DNA of 64,000 nt from Halorubrum salsamenti (GCF_007671685.1 NZ_VCNL01000001.1:62001-126000), one strand, 5' to 3'. Counted from the stretch's first letter, positions 40,784 through 51,110 are shown. A program made the numbers and translations. Notes: generated from the sequence alone by a model not told the origin.

Positions 40784-41185
40784 GTGAGCAGAACCCGGAC
40801 CTACCGCTGTTTGAATTGTCTCGAACACACGGAGACTCGCGAGTTCGACACCTCGCACCTGTCGGTGACGTGTCCGAACTGCGAGTCGTTCGAGCGGTTC
40901 GTCAACGAGGCGGTGTACCAGCAGTTCCGGGCGTTCGAGGAGTCACCGCCGGGAGAACTCGACTGGGAGCGGCTCGATCGGACCGAGAAGCTCGTCGTCG
41001 CGGAGCGGCTCGCCCGCTCGACGAAGACGATCGAGGACTTCGCCGTCGTGGAGAGTAACAGAGATGGAGGCGAAGACGAGGACGGGGACGAGGAGGGGAA
41101 CGGAAACGGCGACGTCGACAAAGACGAGGACGAAAGCGCTGGGGGCCCCGCTGAGAACCCGGCTGAGGCGCCGACTCCCGAGTAG
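40784..41185 (+). CDS. Zinc-ribbon protein with acidic tail
   Basis: 133 residues. The N-terminal ribbon has Cys9-Cys12 and Cys30-Cys33 (YRCLNCLEH, VTCPNCESF), followed by a helical middle (ERFVNEAVYQQFRAFEE, WERLDRTEKLVVAERLARS) and a long low-complexity Asp/Glu/Gly tail from about 92. Likely a conserved haloarchaeal nucleic-acid- or protein-binding ribbon protein of unknown function. GTG start; it sits just after nuoN and convergent with gar1. Confidence 0.75.
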   Translation: MSRTRTYRCLNCLEHTETREFDTSHLSVTCPNCESFERFVNEAVYQQFRAFEESPPGELDWERLDRTEKLVVAERLARSTKTIEDFAVVESNRDGGEDEDGDEEGNGNGDVDKDEDESAGGPAENPAEAPTPE

Positions 41186-41192
41186 GGCTGCG

Positions 41193-41420
41193 TCAGCGCG
41201 CGTACAGCTTCCCGCCGACGAGCGCCGCGACGTCGTCGTCGCTCGGCGTCACCGCCACGTAGGGGCGATCGACCGGGCCGAACACGTCGACGACGCGGCC
41301 GACCGTCGCGAGCGACTCGTCGACCACGGACGAGCCGATCCGGGGCGGTTCCTCGTCCGCCTCGGCGCGCGCGATGGCGAGCCCCCCGGTGGTGCGAACG
41401 ACGGTGCCGACGCGGCGCAT
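41193..41420 (-). CDS. gar1: H/ACA RNA-protein complex component Gar1
   Basis: 75-residue beta-barrel protein of the H/ACA ribonucleoprotein that pseudouridylates rRNA. MRRVGTVVRTTGGLAI, VVDESLATVGRVVDVFGPVDRPYVAV are the Gar1/Naf1 core. The start may be this ATG or a GTG two codons upstream that overlaps the srp19 stop as GTGA. The srp19-gar1 pair is a common archaeal arrangement. Confidence 0.9.
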   Translation of the reverse strand: MRRVGTVVRTTGGLAIARAEADEEPPRIGSSVVDESLATVGRVVDVFGPVDRPYVAVTPSDDDVAALVGGKLYAR

Positions 41421-41422
41421 CG

Positions 41423-41701
41423 TCACTCCCGGATGACCCCGAGGTAGGCGGCGATCGCCTGCACGAGGTCGTTTTTCGCGGTGTCTTCGGTCCCTCGAAC
41501 CACTACCGCGCCCCGCGGAGCGAACTCGCGGGAGTAGGTTTTCTCGCGTTCGATCACCGCGTCGTAGCCGACCTGTTGGACAGCCTTCGCGATCTCGTCG
41601 ACGGTGGGCTCCTCTATCGCGAGGTCCATCGGGACGCGACGCCCTTCCGACCGCGACCGGTCGGCGTCGAAGTACGCGGGATAGACGACGTTCTCGACCA
41701 T
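41423..41701 (-). CDS. srp19: Signal recognition particle subunit SRP19
   Basis: 92 residues. SRP19 binds helices 6 and 8 of 7S RNA and prepares it for SRP54. The opening [20 protein letters not shown] and [19 protein letters not shown] are the family RNA-binding elements. The ATG at 41701 gives the usual start [10 protein letters not shown]. 7S RNA and srp54 are not in this window. Confidence 0.94.
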   Translation of the reverse strand: MVENVVYPAYFDADRSRSEGRRVPMDLAIEEPTVDEIAKAVQQVGYDAVIEREKTYSREFAPRGAVVVRGTEDTAKNDLVQAIAAYLGVIRE

Positions 41702-41760
41702 ATATCGGAGAGGCGAGCGCGTGGCGTAAGGTCGTTTCGGACCGGCTCGGTCCGGTGCGC

Positions 41761-43257
41761 TCACGAGGTTTTGAACTCGAACCGCGCGCCGCCGGACTCG
41801 CCGGTCAGCGCGCGGACCTCCCAGCCGTGTGCGTCGGCGATCCGTTTCGTGATCGCGAGCCCGAGGCCGGTGCCGTTCTCCGCGGTCGTGAACCCGCTCT
41901 CGAACAGGCGATCGCCCTCCTCGGGGAGCCCGCGACCGTCGTCTTCGACGAAAAAGCCCCTTCCCGCTGCCCCGTCATCGCCGCGGAATGCCGCATCGCC
42001 GACGCGCACGGTGAGGGGGTCGCCGTCGTCGTCCGGCGACTGTCGGCCGCGATCCACGCTGTCGTCGGGCTCCGCCCGACTGCAAGTCGAGCCGTGCTCG
42101 ACACTGTTCCGGAACACGTTCTCAAGTAGCTCTCGCGTCCGGGTCGCGTTCGCGTCGACCGTCACGTCGCCGTCGACGACGAGCTCGACGCCGCCGGTGT
42201 CGACGCTCTCCCACGCGTCCCTCGCGAGCGCTTCGATGGAGACGGGTTCCGTCTCGCCGACTGACTCCCCCTGTCGAGCCAGCGAGAGCAAGTCACCGAC
42301 GAGTTCGTCCATGCGGTTCAGCGCCCCAGCGGCCTTCTCGAGCTGGGCCGTCTCGTCGGTCTCTGTCGCGAGATCGACGTACCCCTTCGCGACGGAGAGC
42401 GGGTTCCGGAGGTCGTGGGAGACGATGCTCGCGAACTCGTCGAGCCGCCCGTTCTGTCGTTCCAGCGCCGCCTCGCGCTCGCGACGCTCCGTCACGTCGG
42501 TGTAGATGGCGTACCCGGAGACGTTCTCGGCGTCGAGCCGAATCGGCACGACGTGGAGGATGAAGTGTCCGATCCCGTCAGCGGTCTCGCGGGTGACCTC
42601 TCGTCTGACGTTCTCGCCGCGCTGGAGACGGTCGTTGAGTTCCGCGGCCTCGGCTTCGGCCTCGTCCGTGGGGGGAACGATGAAGTCGTCGACGGACTCG
42701 TCGACCACGGTCTCCGCGTCGTAGCCGAACGTTTCCTCGAACGCGTCGTTGACGCGGTGAACGATCGGTTCGCCGTCGACGTAGTCGTAGGCGATCGCCG
42801 GGTCAGGGACGTTCGAGAACAGCGCGAGCAGGCGATCGCGTTCGGCTCGCAGCGCCTCGTCGCTGCGGTCGACTTCCCGCTCCTCCCTGGCCGCGAGCCA
42901 GCGGAGCGTCGCGTCGAGGTCCGCCGGCGTGGTCGCGACCGCGTCGACGAGGGAGTCGGTCGCCGGCGGCGCGGCGGGGTCGTCGACGAGCGCGACCACG
43001 CGGAACGCTCCCTCGCGACCGCGGACCGCGTCGAGCCCGTCGACGTCGAGGACGACGGCCACGTCCGCCGCCGCGAGGTCGTCGACGACACGGGAACGAG
43101 CCTCCGCGTCGTCGACCGACGCGGGAGCGGCGCTATCCAACGCCTCGGCAACGTCGGCCGCCTCGTCCGCGTTTCCGGCGAGGACGAGAACGGACGACCG
43201 CCCGCTCGGCCCAGTGTTCACTATATCGATACATGTCCGGAGCGCGGATAAATTCAC
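41761..43257 (-). CDS. PAS-domain sensor histidine kinase
   Basis: 498 residues, soluble. Residues about 20-120 resemble a degenerate receiver-like domain ([28 protein letters not shown]). A PAS domain follows at about 145-258 ([18 protein letters not shown]). The HisKA helix has the phosphoacceptor His281 ([12 protein letters not shown]), and the HATPase_c domain has the N box ([14 protein letters not shown]), [10 protein letters not shown] and TGLGLAI. An insertion of about 40 residues lies after the N box. No cognate regulator is adjacent. The start is uncertain: GTG at 43257 or GTG at 43221. Confidence 0.92.
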   Translation of the reverse strand: MNLSALRTCIDIVNTGPSGRSSVLVLAGNADEAADVAEALDSAAPASVDDAEARSRVVDDLAAADVAVVLDVDGLDAVRGREGAFRVVALVDDPAAPPATDSLVDAVATTPADLDATLRWLAAREEREVDRSDEALRAERDRLLALFSNVPDPAIAYDYVDGEPIVHRVNDAFEETFGYDAETVVDESVDDFIVPPTDEAEAEAAELNDRLQRGENVRREVTRETADGIGHFILHVVPIRLDAENVSGYAIYTDVTERREREAALERQNGRLDEFASIVSHDLRNPLSVAKGYVDLATETDETAQLEKAAGALNRMDELVGDLLSLARQGESVGETEPVSIEALARDAWESVDTGGVELVVDGDVTVDANATRTRELLENVFRNSVEHGSTCSRAEPDDSVDRGRQSPDDDGDPLTVRVGDAAFRGDDGAAGRGFFVEDDGRGLPEEGDRLFESGFTTAENGTGLGLAITKRIADAHGWEVRALTGESGGARFEFKTS

Positions 43258-43355
43258 CTTCCGTCGTCGGTTTCTCCGGAATCTGGAACCGGCCAGTTGA
43301 GAAGACGGCGAGGACTCGCTGAACGCTCGCGGCGGGGACGCGAGGCACCCCGGAA

Positions 43356-43364
43356 CCCTTTTGG
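43356..43364 (+). promoter_or_regulatory. TATA-like box for alaS
   Basis: cccttttgg, centred about 29 nt before the ATG at 43389. Confidence 0.4.
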
Positions 43365-43388
43365 AGGAACACGGGTCACGTTCCAGTA

Positions 43389-46169
43389 ATGAGCGATCTC
43401 GAAGCGGAGTACCGTCTCGACTACTTCGAAGAGGAGGGGTTCGAGCGGAAGGAGTGTCCCTCCTGCGGCGCGCACTTCTGGACCCGCGACGCCGACCGCG
43501 AACTGTGCGGCGAGCCGCCCTGCGAGGACTACAGCTTCATCGACGACCCGGGCTTCCCGGAGGCGCACTCGCTCTCGGAGATGCGAGAGGCGTTCCTCTC
43601 GTTCTTCGAGGAGCACGGCCACGAGCGGGTCGACCCGTACCCGGTCGCGGCGAACCGCTGGCGCGACGACGTGCTCCTGACGCAGGCGTCGATCTACGAC
43701 TTCCAGCCGCTCGTCACGTCGGGGCAGACGCCGCCGCCGGCGAATCCCCTCACCATCTCGCAGCCCTGCATCCGGATGCAGGATATCGACAACGTCGGCA
43801 AGACGGGCCGACACACGATGGCCTTCGAGATGATGGCCCACCACGCGTTCAACACGCGCGAGGAGGTCGACGAGGACGAGTACGCCTACCACGGCGAGGT
43901 GTACTGGAAAGACGAGACGGTCGAGTACTGCGACGAGCTGTTCGAGAGCCTCGGCGCGGACCTCGAAGAGATCACCTATATCGAGGACCCGTGGGTCGGC
44001 GGGGGCAACGCCGGTCCCGCGATCGAGGTTATTTATAAAGGCGCCGAGCTGGCGACGCTCGTCTTCATGTGCATGGAGCGGGACCCCGACGGCGACTACG
44101 AGATGAAGGACGGGCACACGTACTCGTTCATGGACACGTACATCGTCGACACCGGGTACGGGCTCGAGCGGTGGACGTGGATGAGCCAGGGGACGGCGAC
44201 GGTGTACGAGGCGATCTATCCCGACGCGATCGACTTCCTCAAGGAGAACGCGGGGATCGAACGCACGGAGGAAGAACGGAAGCTCGTCCACCGCGCCGCG
44301 AAGCTCTCCGGCCGGCTCGACATCGACGACGTCGACGACGTGGAGGCCGCTCGCGGCGAGATAGCCGATCGGCTCGACGTCGATGTCGATCGCCTGCGCG
44401 AGCTGGTCGAGCCGCTCGAATCGATCTACGCGATCGCCGACCACTCGCGGACGCTCGCGTACATGTTCGGCGACGGGATCGTCCCCTCGAACGTCGGGAC
44501 GGGCTACCTCGCGCGGATGGTGCTGCGGCGCACGAAGCGGCTCGTCGACGAGGTCGGGGTCGACGCCCCGCTCGACGAACTGGTCGACATGCAGGCCGAG
44601 CGGCTCGGCTACGAGAACCGCGACACGATCCGCGAGATCGTCCGCACCGAGGAGCGGAAGTACCGGAAGACGCTCGAACGCGGCTCCCGCAAGGTGGAGT
44701 CGCTCGCCGACGAGTACGCCGGCACGGGCGATCCGATCCCGACGGAGGCGCTGCTGGAGCTGTACGACTCCCACGGGATCCAGCCGGACATGGTCGCCGA
44801 CATCGCCGAGGAGCGCGGCGCGACCGTCGACGTGCCGGACGACTTCTACGCGCTCGTCGCCGATCGCCACGAGGAGGAGGACGGCGAGGAGGCCCACGCC
44901 GAGCGAGACGACCGCTTCGACGATCTCCCGGCGACGGAGAAGCTGTTCTACGACGACCAGGGGCGCACCGAGTTCGAGGCGGTCGTCCTCGACGTGTTCG
45001 AGCGCGAGGAGGGGTACGACGTGGTGTTGGACCAGACGATGTTCTACCCGGAGGGCGGCGGACAGCCGGCCGACCGCGGGCAGCTCACGGCCGGCGAGAC
45101 GACCGTCGACGTGGTCGACGTACAGGAGCGCGACGGCGTCGTACTCCACCGGACGGACGCCGACCCGGGTAAGGGAGAGTTCGTCAAGGGACAGGTCGAC
45201 GGCGACCGCCGCGACCGGCTCCGCGCGCACCACACCGCGACGCACCTGATCGGCCACGCGGCCCGCGAGGTGCTCGGCGATCACGTCCGGCAGGCGGGCG
45301 CACAGAAGGGGATCGACTCCTCCCGGCTCGACGTCCGCCACTTCGAGCGGATCACCCGCGAACAGGTCCGGGAGATCGAACGCGTCGCCAACGACCTCGT
45401 CCGCGACGACGTGCCGGTCCGGCAGGAGTGGCCCGACCGCAACGAGGCGGAGGCCGAGCACGGCTTCGACTTGTATCAGGGCGGCGTCCCGCCGGGAACG
45501 AACGTCCGGCTGATCCACGTCGGCGACGCCGACGTGCAGGCCTGCGCCGGCACCCACGTCGAGCGAACCGGCGAGATCGGCGCGGTGAAGGTATTGAAGA
45601 CGGAGCCCGTCCAAGACGGCGTCGAGCGGATCGTGTTCGCCGCGGGCGGCGCGGCGATCGAGGCGACCCAGCGCACCGAAGACGCGCTGTACGACGCGGC
45701 CGACGCGCTCGACGTCGACCCGCTCGACGTGCCCGAGACGGCCGAGCGGTTCTTCGACGAGTGGAAGGCGCGGGGCAAGGAGATCGAGTCGCTCAAAGAG
45801 GAGCTCGCGGCGGCGCGCGCCTCCGGCGGCGCCGACGCCGAGGAGGTCGACGTCGGCGGCGTCACCGCGGTGATCCAGCGGCTCGACGGCGACGCAGACG
45901 AGCTGCGCGCGACGGCGAACGCCCACGTCGACGACGGGAAGGTGGCGGTCGTCGGCAGCGGGGCGGGCGGCTCCGCGAGCTTCGTGGTCGGCGTCCCGGA
46001 CGGCGTCGACGTGAACGCCGGGCAGGTCGTCTCGGAGCTCGCCGGGCGCGTCGGCGGCGGGGGCGGCGGCCCGCCGGACTTCGCGCAGGGCGGCGGTCCG
46101 GACGCGGACGCGCTCGACGACGCCCTCGACGCGGCGCCGGACGTCCTTCGCACCCTCCAAGAGGCCTGA
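43389..46169 (+). CDS. alaS: Alanyl-tRNA synthetase
   Basis: 926-residue class II synthetase, archaeal type. An N-terminal zinc-like segment ([13 protein letters not shown]) precedes the catalytic core ([39 protein letters not shown]), then the tRNA-recognition helices, the editing domain ([24 protein letters not shown] with both His, and [10 protein letters not shown] supplying Cys/His) and the C-Ala domain ending in a Gly-rich [14 protein letters not shown] segment that is typical of the family. Large acidic insertions (about 495-520) suit halophily. Confidence 0.98.
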   Translation: MSDLEAEYRLDYFEEEGFERKECPSCGAHFWTRDADRELCGEPPCEDYSFIDDPGFPEAHSLSEMREAFLSFFEEHGHERVDPYPVAANRWRDDVLLTQASIYDFQPLVTSGQTPPPANPLTISQPCIRMQDIDNVGKTGRHTMAFEMMAHHAFNTREEVDEDEYAYHGEVYWKDETVEYCDELFESLGADLEEITYIEDPWVGGGNAGPAIEVIYKGAELATLVFMCMERDPDGDYEMKDGHTYSFMDTYIVDTGYGLERWTWMSQGTATVYEAIYPDAIDFLKENAGIERTEEERKLVHRAAKLSGRLDIDDVDDVEAARGEIADRLDVDVDRLRELVEPLESIYAIADHSRTLAYMFGDGIVPSNVGTGYLARMVLRRTKRLVDEVGVDAPLDELVDMQAERLGYENRDTIREIVRTEERKYRKTLERGSRKVESLADEYAGTGDPIPTEALLELYDSHGIQPDMVADIAEERGATVDVPDDFYALVADRHEEEDGEEAHAERDDRFDDLPATEKLFYDDQGRTEFEAVVLDVFEREEGYDVVLDQTMFYPEGGGQPADRGQLTAGETTVDVVDVQERDGVVLHRTDADPGKGEFVKGQVDGDRRDRLRAHHTATHLIGHAAREVLGDHVRQAGAQKGIDSSRLDVRHFERITREQVREIERVANDLVRDDVPVRQEWPDRNEAEAEHGFDLYQGGVPPGTNVRLIHVGDADVQACAGTHVERTGEIGAVKVLKTEPVQDGVERIVFAAGGAAIEATQRTEDALYDAADALDVDPLDVPETAERFFDEWKARGKEIESLKEELAAARASGGADAEEVDVGGVTAVIQRLDGDADELRATANAHVDDGKVAVVGSGAGGSASFVVGVPDGVDVNAGQVVSELAGRVGGGGGGPPDFAQGGGPDADALDDALDAAPDVLRTLQEA

Positions 46170-46190
46170 CCCCTTCCCAGCGAGTTCTCC

Positions 46191-46997
46191 ATGCCCCACG
46201 CGAACAACGCCGGCGTCGAGATCCGGTACGAGGTCGACGCTCCCGACGTCGGCGACCCCGACGAGGCGGTCGTGTTCTGCGGCGACGTGGGGCTCGGCGC
46301 GTGGCAGTTCGGCTGGCAACACGCCGCGCTCGCCGGCCCGCACACGGTGATCACGCCCGAGACGCGGGGTGTCGGTCGGTCCGATGCGCCGCCGGGACCG
46401 TATACCGTCGAAGCGCTCGCGAGCGACGTGGACGCGGTGTGCGCCGCGGAGGGGGTCCGGAACGCGCACCTCGTCGGGTACGGGCTCGGCGGGATGGTCG
46501 CGCTCGCGTACGCGCTCGCCTCGTCGCGTCCGGCGAGTCTCTCGGTCATCGGGACGCCGCCGGCGGGCGACGCCTACAACCCCGACGGCGTGTGGGCCGA
46601 TCCGTCGACGCCGGCGGCGGTGAAGGGATCGCTGAACGGGCTCCTCTCGGAGTCGTTCCGGGAGACGCACCCCGACGTGCTCTCGCGGATCGTCGAGTGG
46701 CGGCTCGGCGAGGACGCCGGCCGCGAGGCGTTCGAGGCCCACCGCGCCGCGGTCGAGGAGTTCGACGTCTCGGACCGGCTGTACGAGCTCACGACGCCGA
46801 CCCTCGTCGTCCACGGGACCGAGGACACCGTCTGTCCGAAACCGGCCGCGGAGGGACTCGCCGAGGGGCTCCCGCGCGGGGAGCTCCACTCGGTCGCGGA
46901 CGCGCGTCACCTCGTCGGCGTGGAGGCGTCCGCCGCGGTCAACGACGCCCTCGTCGGCTGGCTCGCGGAACACGCCGCGGACCCCTTCTCGGAGTGA
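46191..46997 (+). CDS. Alpha/beta-hydrolase fold protein without the nucleophile serine
   Basis: 268 residues with a full alpha/beta-hydrolase layout: WQHAALAGPHTVITPETRGVGRSD (split), nucleophile-elbow segment VGYGLGGMVAL, acid in VVHGTEDTVCP, and His in DARHLVG. The elbow reads G-Y-G-L-G-G, so Gly98 stands where Ser, Cys or Asp normally acts, while the acid and His remain. It lies 21 bp after alaS and is probably co-transcribed. Substrate unknown; it may bind a ligand without hydrolysis, or act by another mechanism. Confidence 0.85.
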   Translation: MPHANNAGVEIRYEVDAPDVGDPDEAVVFCGDVGLGAWQFGWQHAALAGPHTVITPETRGVGRSDAPPGPYTVEALASDVDAVCAAEGVRNAHLVGYGLGGMVALAYALASSRPASLSVIGTPPAGDAYNPDGVWADPSTPAAVKGSLNGLLSESFRETHPDVLSRIVEWRLGEDAGREAFEAHRAAVEEFDVSDRLYELTTPTLVVHGTEDTVCPKPAAEGLAEGLPRGELHSVADARHLVGVEASAAVNDALVGWLAEHAADPFSE

Positions 46998-47060
46998 GCG
47001 GGATTTCCAGCCGACCGAACTCGCCGCTCGCCGACGCCGGTAGCGCTTCCCGCCGTCGCA

Positions 47061-47070
47061 ACCGTTTTTG
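47061..47070 (+). promoter_or_regulatory. TATA-like box for the amidotransferase gene
   Basis: accgtttttg, centred about 29 nt before the ATG at 47095. Confidence 0.4.
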
Positions 47071-47094
47071 CCCCGTCCCGCCTCGAAGCGTTCA

Positions 47095-47811
47095 ATGACA
47101 CGCCTCCGGTTCGCCCTGCTGAACGCCGCCCACGACGGCGCGAACACCCGACGGAACTTCCGCCGGGAGCTCGACGCCGACCTCGTCGAGTTCTCGGCCA
47201 GCGACGGCCACCTCCCCGACCACACCGAGTTCGACGGGGTTGTGGTCACCGGGTCCCGCTCGTCCGTCTACTGGGACGAGGAGTGGATCCCGCCGCTCGT
47301 CGACTACGTCGCCGAGGCCGCGGAGGCCGGTCTCCCGGTGCTCGGCGTCTGTTACGGCCACCAAGTGGTCGCCGAGGCGCTCGGCGGCCGCGTCGCCGGG
47401 ATGGACGAGTTCGAGATCGGGTACAACGAGGTGCGCCACCGCGGCGACGACGAGCTGTTCGCGGGGATCGACGAGGAGTTCACCGTCTTCACGACCCACG
47501 GCGACGCGGTCGTGGAGCTCCCGCCGAGCGCGACCCTGCTCGCCGAGAACGACCACGGCGTCCACGCGTTCCGGGACGGCCACTGTTGGGGCGTGCAGTT
47601 CCACCCGGAGTACGACCTCGAAACGGCGCGAGAGGTCACGGAGGGGAAACGCGAGCGGCTCGGCGACGCCCGCGTCGATTCGGTGCTCTCCGAGATCACG
47701 CCCGAGGCCTACGACGCCGCCTGCGAGGCGAAGCCGCTGTTCGACAACTTCACCGAGTACGCCCGGCGGCTGAAGGCCGATCGGGGGGCGGTCGCGGCGG
47801 CCGACGACTGA
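47095..47811 (+). CDS. Class I glutamine amidotransferase (GMP synthase GuaA1-like, stand-alone)
   Basis: 238 residues. The triad of class I amidotransferases is present: Cys86 in GVCYGHQ, His170 and Glu172 in QFHPEYD. No synthetase domain is attached. Proteins of this kind in haloarchaea are often annotated as GMP synthase-related; the length exceeds archaeal GuaAa (about 185-190), and the C-terminal extension (VDSVLSEITPEAYDAACEAK) suggests a different partner or a gamma-glutamyl peptidase-like role. Confidence 0.85.
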   Translation: MTRLRFALLNAAHDGANTRRNFRRELDADLVEFSASDGHLPDHTEFDGVVVTGSRSSVYWDEEWIPPLVDYVAEAAEAGLPVLGVCYGHQVVAEALGGRVAGMDEFEIGYNEVRHRGDDELFAGIDEEFTVFTTHGDAVVELPPSATLLAENDHGVHAFRDGHCWGVQFHPEYDLETAREVTEGKRERLGDARVDSVLSEITPEAYDAACEAKPLFDNFTEYARRLKADRGAVAAADD

Positions 47812-47858
47812 GCTACGGAGCGATTTCCCGTCGACTCGGACGCCGACCGGGTCGAACA

Positions 47859-47869
47859 CGCTTATACGG
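47859..47869 (+). promoter_or_regulatory. TATA-like box for the PINA-type gene
   Basis: cgcttatacgg, centred about 27 nt before the ATG at 47890. Confidence 0.45.
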
Positions 47870-47889
47870 TTCCCGCTCGGAACCACGGT

Positions 47890-49785
47890 ATGAACGTAGT
47901 ACCGGACACCAGTGCGGTCGTGGACGGCCGCGTGTCCGAACGCGTCGAGGACGGGACCTACGCGGCGGCGACGGTGCTCGTCCCGGAGGCCGTCGTCGGC
48001 GAGCTGGAGTCGCAGGCCAACGACGGGCTCGAATCGGGCTGGGACGGGCTGAGCGAGCTCAAGCGGCTCGCCGACTTCGCCGACGAGGGGACGATCGAGC
48101 TGGAGTACGTCGGCGAGCGAGCCGACGGCGACGCCCGCTCGCACGCCCACGAGGGGGACGTGGACGCGCTGATCCGCGACATCGCCGCCGACCGCGACGC
48201 CACGCTCCTCTCCAGCGACATCGTGCAGGCCGAGGTCGCCCGCGCGAAGGGGATCGACGTCGAGTACGTCGAGCCGGTCGCCCGCGGCGTCGTCGACGAG
48301 CTTCCGATTCAGCAGTTCTTCACCGACGAGACGATGTCGGTCCACCTCAAGACGGGGACGAAGCCGAAGGCGAAGCGCGGGGCGCTCGGCGAGATGCGGT
48401 ACGAGGTCATCGACGACGAGGAGACGAGCGAGGAGCAGATGGACGAGTGGGCCACCGCGATCGTCGATCTGGCGCGGCAGTCCAGCGAGGGGTTCATCGA
48501 GCTCTCCGACGACGGGATGGACATCGTCCAGTTCCGGAACTACCGGATCGCGGTCGGGCGCCCCCCGTTCGCGGACGGGATCGAGATCACGGCCGTGAGA
48601 CCGATCGCGAAGACGACGCTCGACGACTACGAGTTCGCCGACGAGCTCCGCGAGCGGTTCCAAGAGCGGAAGCGCGGCGTGCTCATCTCGGGGTCGCCCG
48701 GCGCCGGGAAGTCGACGTTCGCGCAGGCGGTCGCGGAGTTCCTCAACGACAGCGACTACGCGGTCAAGACGATGGAGAAGCCGCGGGACCTGCAGGTCGG
48801 TCCGGAGATCACCCAGTACGGCGCGCTCGGCGGCGAGATGGAGAACACGGCCGACTCCCTGCTTTTGGTCCGCCCAGACTACACCATCTACGACGAGGTC
48901 CGGAAGACGAACGACTTCGAGGTGTTCTCGGACATGCGGATGGCCGGCGTCGGGATGGTCGGCGTCGTCCACGCCTCCCGCGCCATCGACGCGCTCCAGC
49001 GGCTCGTCGGCCGGGTCGAACTCGGGATGATCCCGCAGATCGTCGACACCGTCGTCTACATCGAGGCCGGCGAGGTCCACACCGTCTACGACGTGACGAC
49101 GGAGGTGAAGGTGCCCGCCGGGCTCACCGCCGAGGACCTCGCGCGCCCCGTGATTCAGGTGTCGAACTTCGAGACGGGTCGGCCGGAGTACGAGATCTAC
49201 ACGTTCAACCGGCAGGTCGTCACGGTCCCGCTGAACGAGGACGGCGGCGAGGCCGAGAGCGAGACGGGCGTCGGTCGGATCGCGAAACAGGAGATCGAAC
49301 GCGAGATCAAGTCGGTCGCGCACGGCCACGTCGACGTCGAGCTCAAGGGGAACGACGAGGCGGTGGTGTACGTCTCGGAGGGCGACATCGGCACCGTCAT
49401 CGGGAAGGGCGGCGGCCGAATCAGCGACATCGAAAATCGGCTCGGGATCGAGATCGACGTCCGCACCCACGACGAGAAGCCGGGCGGGGGCGGTTCGGGC
49501 GGCGCCGGGCGCGGCGCGAACGGACAGGGAGACGGTCGGGGCGGACAGGTCGGCGAGGAGCGCGGCACCGTCGTGACCCCCGAGATCACCTCTCGACACG
49601 TCGTCATCGACGTCGACGCCGGCGTCGGCGAGACGGTCGAGGTGCGCGCGGACGGCGAGTACCTCTTCACCGCCACCGTCGGCCGCGGCGGTGAGGTGCA
49701 GGTGTCCCGCGGCTCCGCGATCGCCGAGGAGCTGGAAGACGCGATCGACCGGAAGCGCACCGTGACGGTCGTGCCGGCTCGCTGA
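47890..49785 (+). CDS. PINA-type PIN-domain/ATPase/KH protein
   Basis: 631 residues in four parts. A PIN domain (1-130; VPDTSAVVDGR, EGDVDALIRD, acidic residues Asp6, Asp90) is followed by a PilT/VirB11-like ATPase (about 220-450; Walker A GSPGAGKST at 268-276, IYDEVRKTNDFE, VGMVGVVHASRAIDALQRL), a KH domain (VIGKGGGRISDIENRLG near 505-530), a Gly-rich linker and a C-terminal TRAM-like/beta domain. The order matches archaeal PINA, which in Sulfolobus works as a hexameric ATPase in Holliday-junction migration with Hjc. Start set by the PIN motif and the TATA-like box. Confidence 0.9.
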   Translation: MNVVPDTSAVVDGRVSERVEDGTYAAATVLVPEAVVGELESQANDGLESGWDGLSELKRLADFADEGTIELEYVGERADGDARSHAHEGDVDALIRDIAADRDATLLSSDIVQAEVARAKGIDVEYVEPVARGVVDELPIQQFFTDETMSVHLKTGTKPKAKRGALGEMRYEVIDDEETSEEQMDEWATAIVDLARQSSEGFIELSDDGMDIVQFRNYRIAVGRPPFADGIEITAVRPIAKTTLDDYEFADELRERFQERKRGVLISGSPGAGKSTFAQAVAEFLNDSDYAVKTMEKPRDLQVGPEITQYGALGGEMENTADSLLLVRPDYTIYDEVRKTNDFEVFSDMRMAGVGMVGVVHASRAIDALQRLVGRVELGMIPQIVDTVVYIEAGEVHTVYDVTTEVKVPAGLTAEDLARPVIQVSNFETGRPEYEIYTFNRQVVTVPLNEDGGEAESETGVGRIAKQEIEREIKSVAHGHVDVELKGNDEAVVYVSEGDIGTVIGKGGGRISDIENRLGIEIDVRTHDEKPGGGGSGGAGRGANGQGDGRGGQVGEERGTVVTPEITSRHVVIDVDAGVGETVEVRADGEYLFTATVGRGGEVQVSRGSAIAEELEDAIDRKRTVTVVPAR

Positions 49786-49921
49786 TCGTCGCGTTCCCAC
49801 GCCGGTCTCGGGCGGGATCTCCGCGGTTCGTCGCGGCGGCGCTGGTAAACCGACTGACCGCGACGCCGTCGCCCGACGCGGATCGCTTCGACGATCGTCG
49901 TGCGTATTCCTCCTGAAAGAT

Positions 49922-49932
49922 AACGCTTTTTT
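49922..49932 (+). promoter_or_regulatory. TATA-like box for citrate synthase
   Basis: aacgctttttt, centred about 29 nt before the ATG at 49956, preceded by a purine-rich BRE-like gaaagat. Confidence 0.5.
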
Positions 49933-49955
49933 GGTGGTGGTCGGAACTTCCGTGC

Positions 49956-51104
49956 ATGTCAGACGAGTTAAAGCGCGGGCTCGAAGGCGTCCTCGTCGCG
50001 GAGTCGGATCTGAGCTACGTCGACGGCGAGGTCGGCAAGCTCGTGTACCGTGGATACGACATCGAGGACCTCGCTCGGGGCGCGAGCTACGAGGAGGTGC
50101 TGTACCTCCTGTGGCACGGCTCGCTGCCGACGCGCGAGGAGCTCGACGACTTCGCCGCGGATCTCGCCGCCGAGCGCGCCGTCGACGACGACGTGCTCGA
50201 CGCCGTTCGGACGCTCGCCGACGCGGGCGAACGCCCGATGGCCGCGCTGCGGACCGCGGTCTCCATGCTCTCGGCGTACGAGCCCGAGGTCGACGCGGAC
50301 CCCGCGGACCTCGACGCGACGCTCCGGAAGGGCCGCCGGATCACGGCGAAGATCCCGACGGTCCTCGCGGCCTTCGAGCGCGCCCGGCAGGGCGAGGACC
50401 CGGTCGCGCCCGACCCGGACCTCTCGCACGCCGCGAACTTCCTCTACATGCTCACCGGGACCGAGCCCGACGACGTGAGCGCCGAGACGTTCGACATGGC
50501 GCTGACGCTCCACGCCGACCACGGGTTCAACGCCTCGACGTTCACGGCGATAGTGATCGGCTCGACGATGGCGGACGTGTACTCCGGCGTCACCGGCGGG
50601 ATCGGCGCGCTCTCCGGGCCGCTCCACGGCGGCGCGAACCAGGACGTGATGGAGGTGCTTCAGGAGGTCGACGCCTCCGATAAGGACCCCGTGCAGTGGG
50701 TGAAAGACGCCCGCGAGGAGGGGCGGCGCATCCCCGGATTCGGCCACCGGGTTTATAAGGTGAAAGACCCCCGCGCGAAGATCCTCGAAGGGAAGCTTCG
50801 CGACCTCTCGGAGTCGTCCGGCGACACGAAGTGGCTCGACTACACCACCGCGATCGAAGAGTACCTCACCGATCAGGGACTGCTCGATAAGGGAATCGCC
50901 CCGAACGTCGACTTCTACTCCGGCTCCGTCTACGACTCGTTGGGCATTCCGGTCGACATGTACACCCCTATCTTCGCGATGAGCCGCGTCGGCGGCTGGC
51001 TCGCTCACATTGTGCAGTACCAGGAGGACAACCGCCTCATCCGCCCGCGGGCCCGATACACCGGCCCCGAGGCGTCGGAGTTCGTTCCCGTCGACGATCG
51101 GTAA
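49956..51104 (+). CDS. gltA: Citrate synthase
   Basis: Condenses oxaloacetate and acetyl-CoA, opening the TCA cycle. 382 residues, the short archaeal/Gram-positive class. GYDIEDLARGASYEEVLYLL, LHADHGFNASTFT (catalytic His of the first motif), GPLHGGANQDVMEVL and FGHRVYKVKDPRAKIL are in order, and VDFYSGSVYDSLGIPVDM near the end carries the catalytic Asp region. Monocistronic with its own promoter; convergent with the SDR gene 6 bp away. Confidence 0.97.
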   Translation: MSDELKRGLEGVLVAESDLSYVDGEVGKLVYRGYDIEDLARGASYEEVLYLLWHGSLPTREELDDFAADLAAERAVDDDVLDAVRTLADAGERPMAALRTAVSMLSAYEPEVDADPADLDATLRKGRRITAKIPTVLAAFERARQGEDPVAPDPDLSHAANFLYMLTGTEPDDVSAETFDMALTLHADHGFNASTFTAIVIGSTMADVYSGVTGGIGALSGPLHGGANQDVMEVLQEVDASDKDPVQWVKDAREEGRRIPGFGHRVYKVKDPRAKILEGKLRDLSESSGDTKWLDYTTAIEEYLTDQGLLDKGIAPNVDFYSGSVYDSLGIPVDMYTPIFAMSRVGGWLAHIVQYQEDNRLIRPRARYTGPEASEFVPVDDR

Positions 51105-51110
51105 GGGGCC

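Noticed and set aside
43254-47249. Open minus-strand frame of 1331 codons
   Set aside because: It is the reverse-strand shadow of alaS and the hydrolase gene; the translation is an Arg/Val/Asp-rich low-information sequence typical of antisense frames in GC-rich DNA.
47092-49800. Open minus-strand frame of 902 codons
   Set aside because: Antisense shadow of the amidotransferase and PINA-type genes, both of which have intact family motifs on the plus strand.
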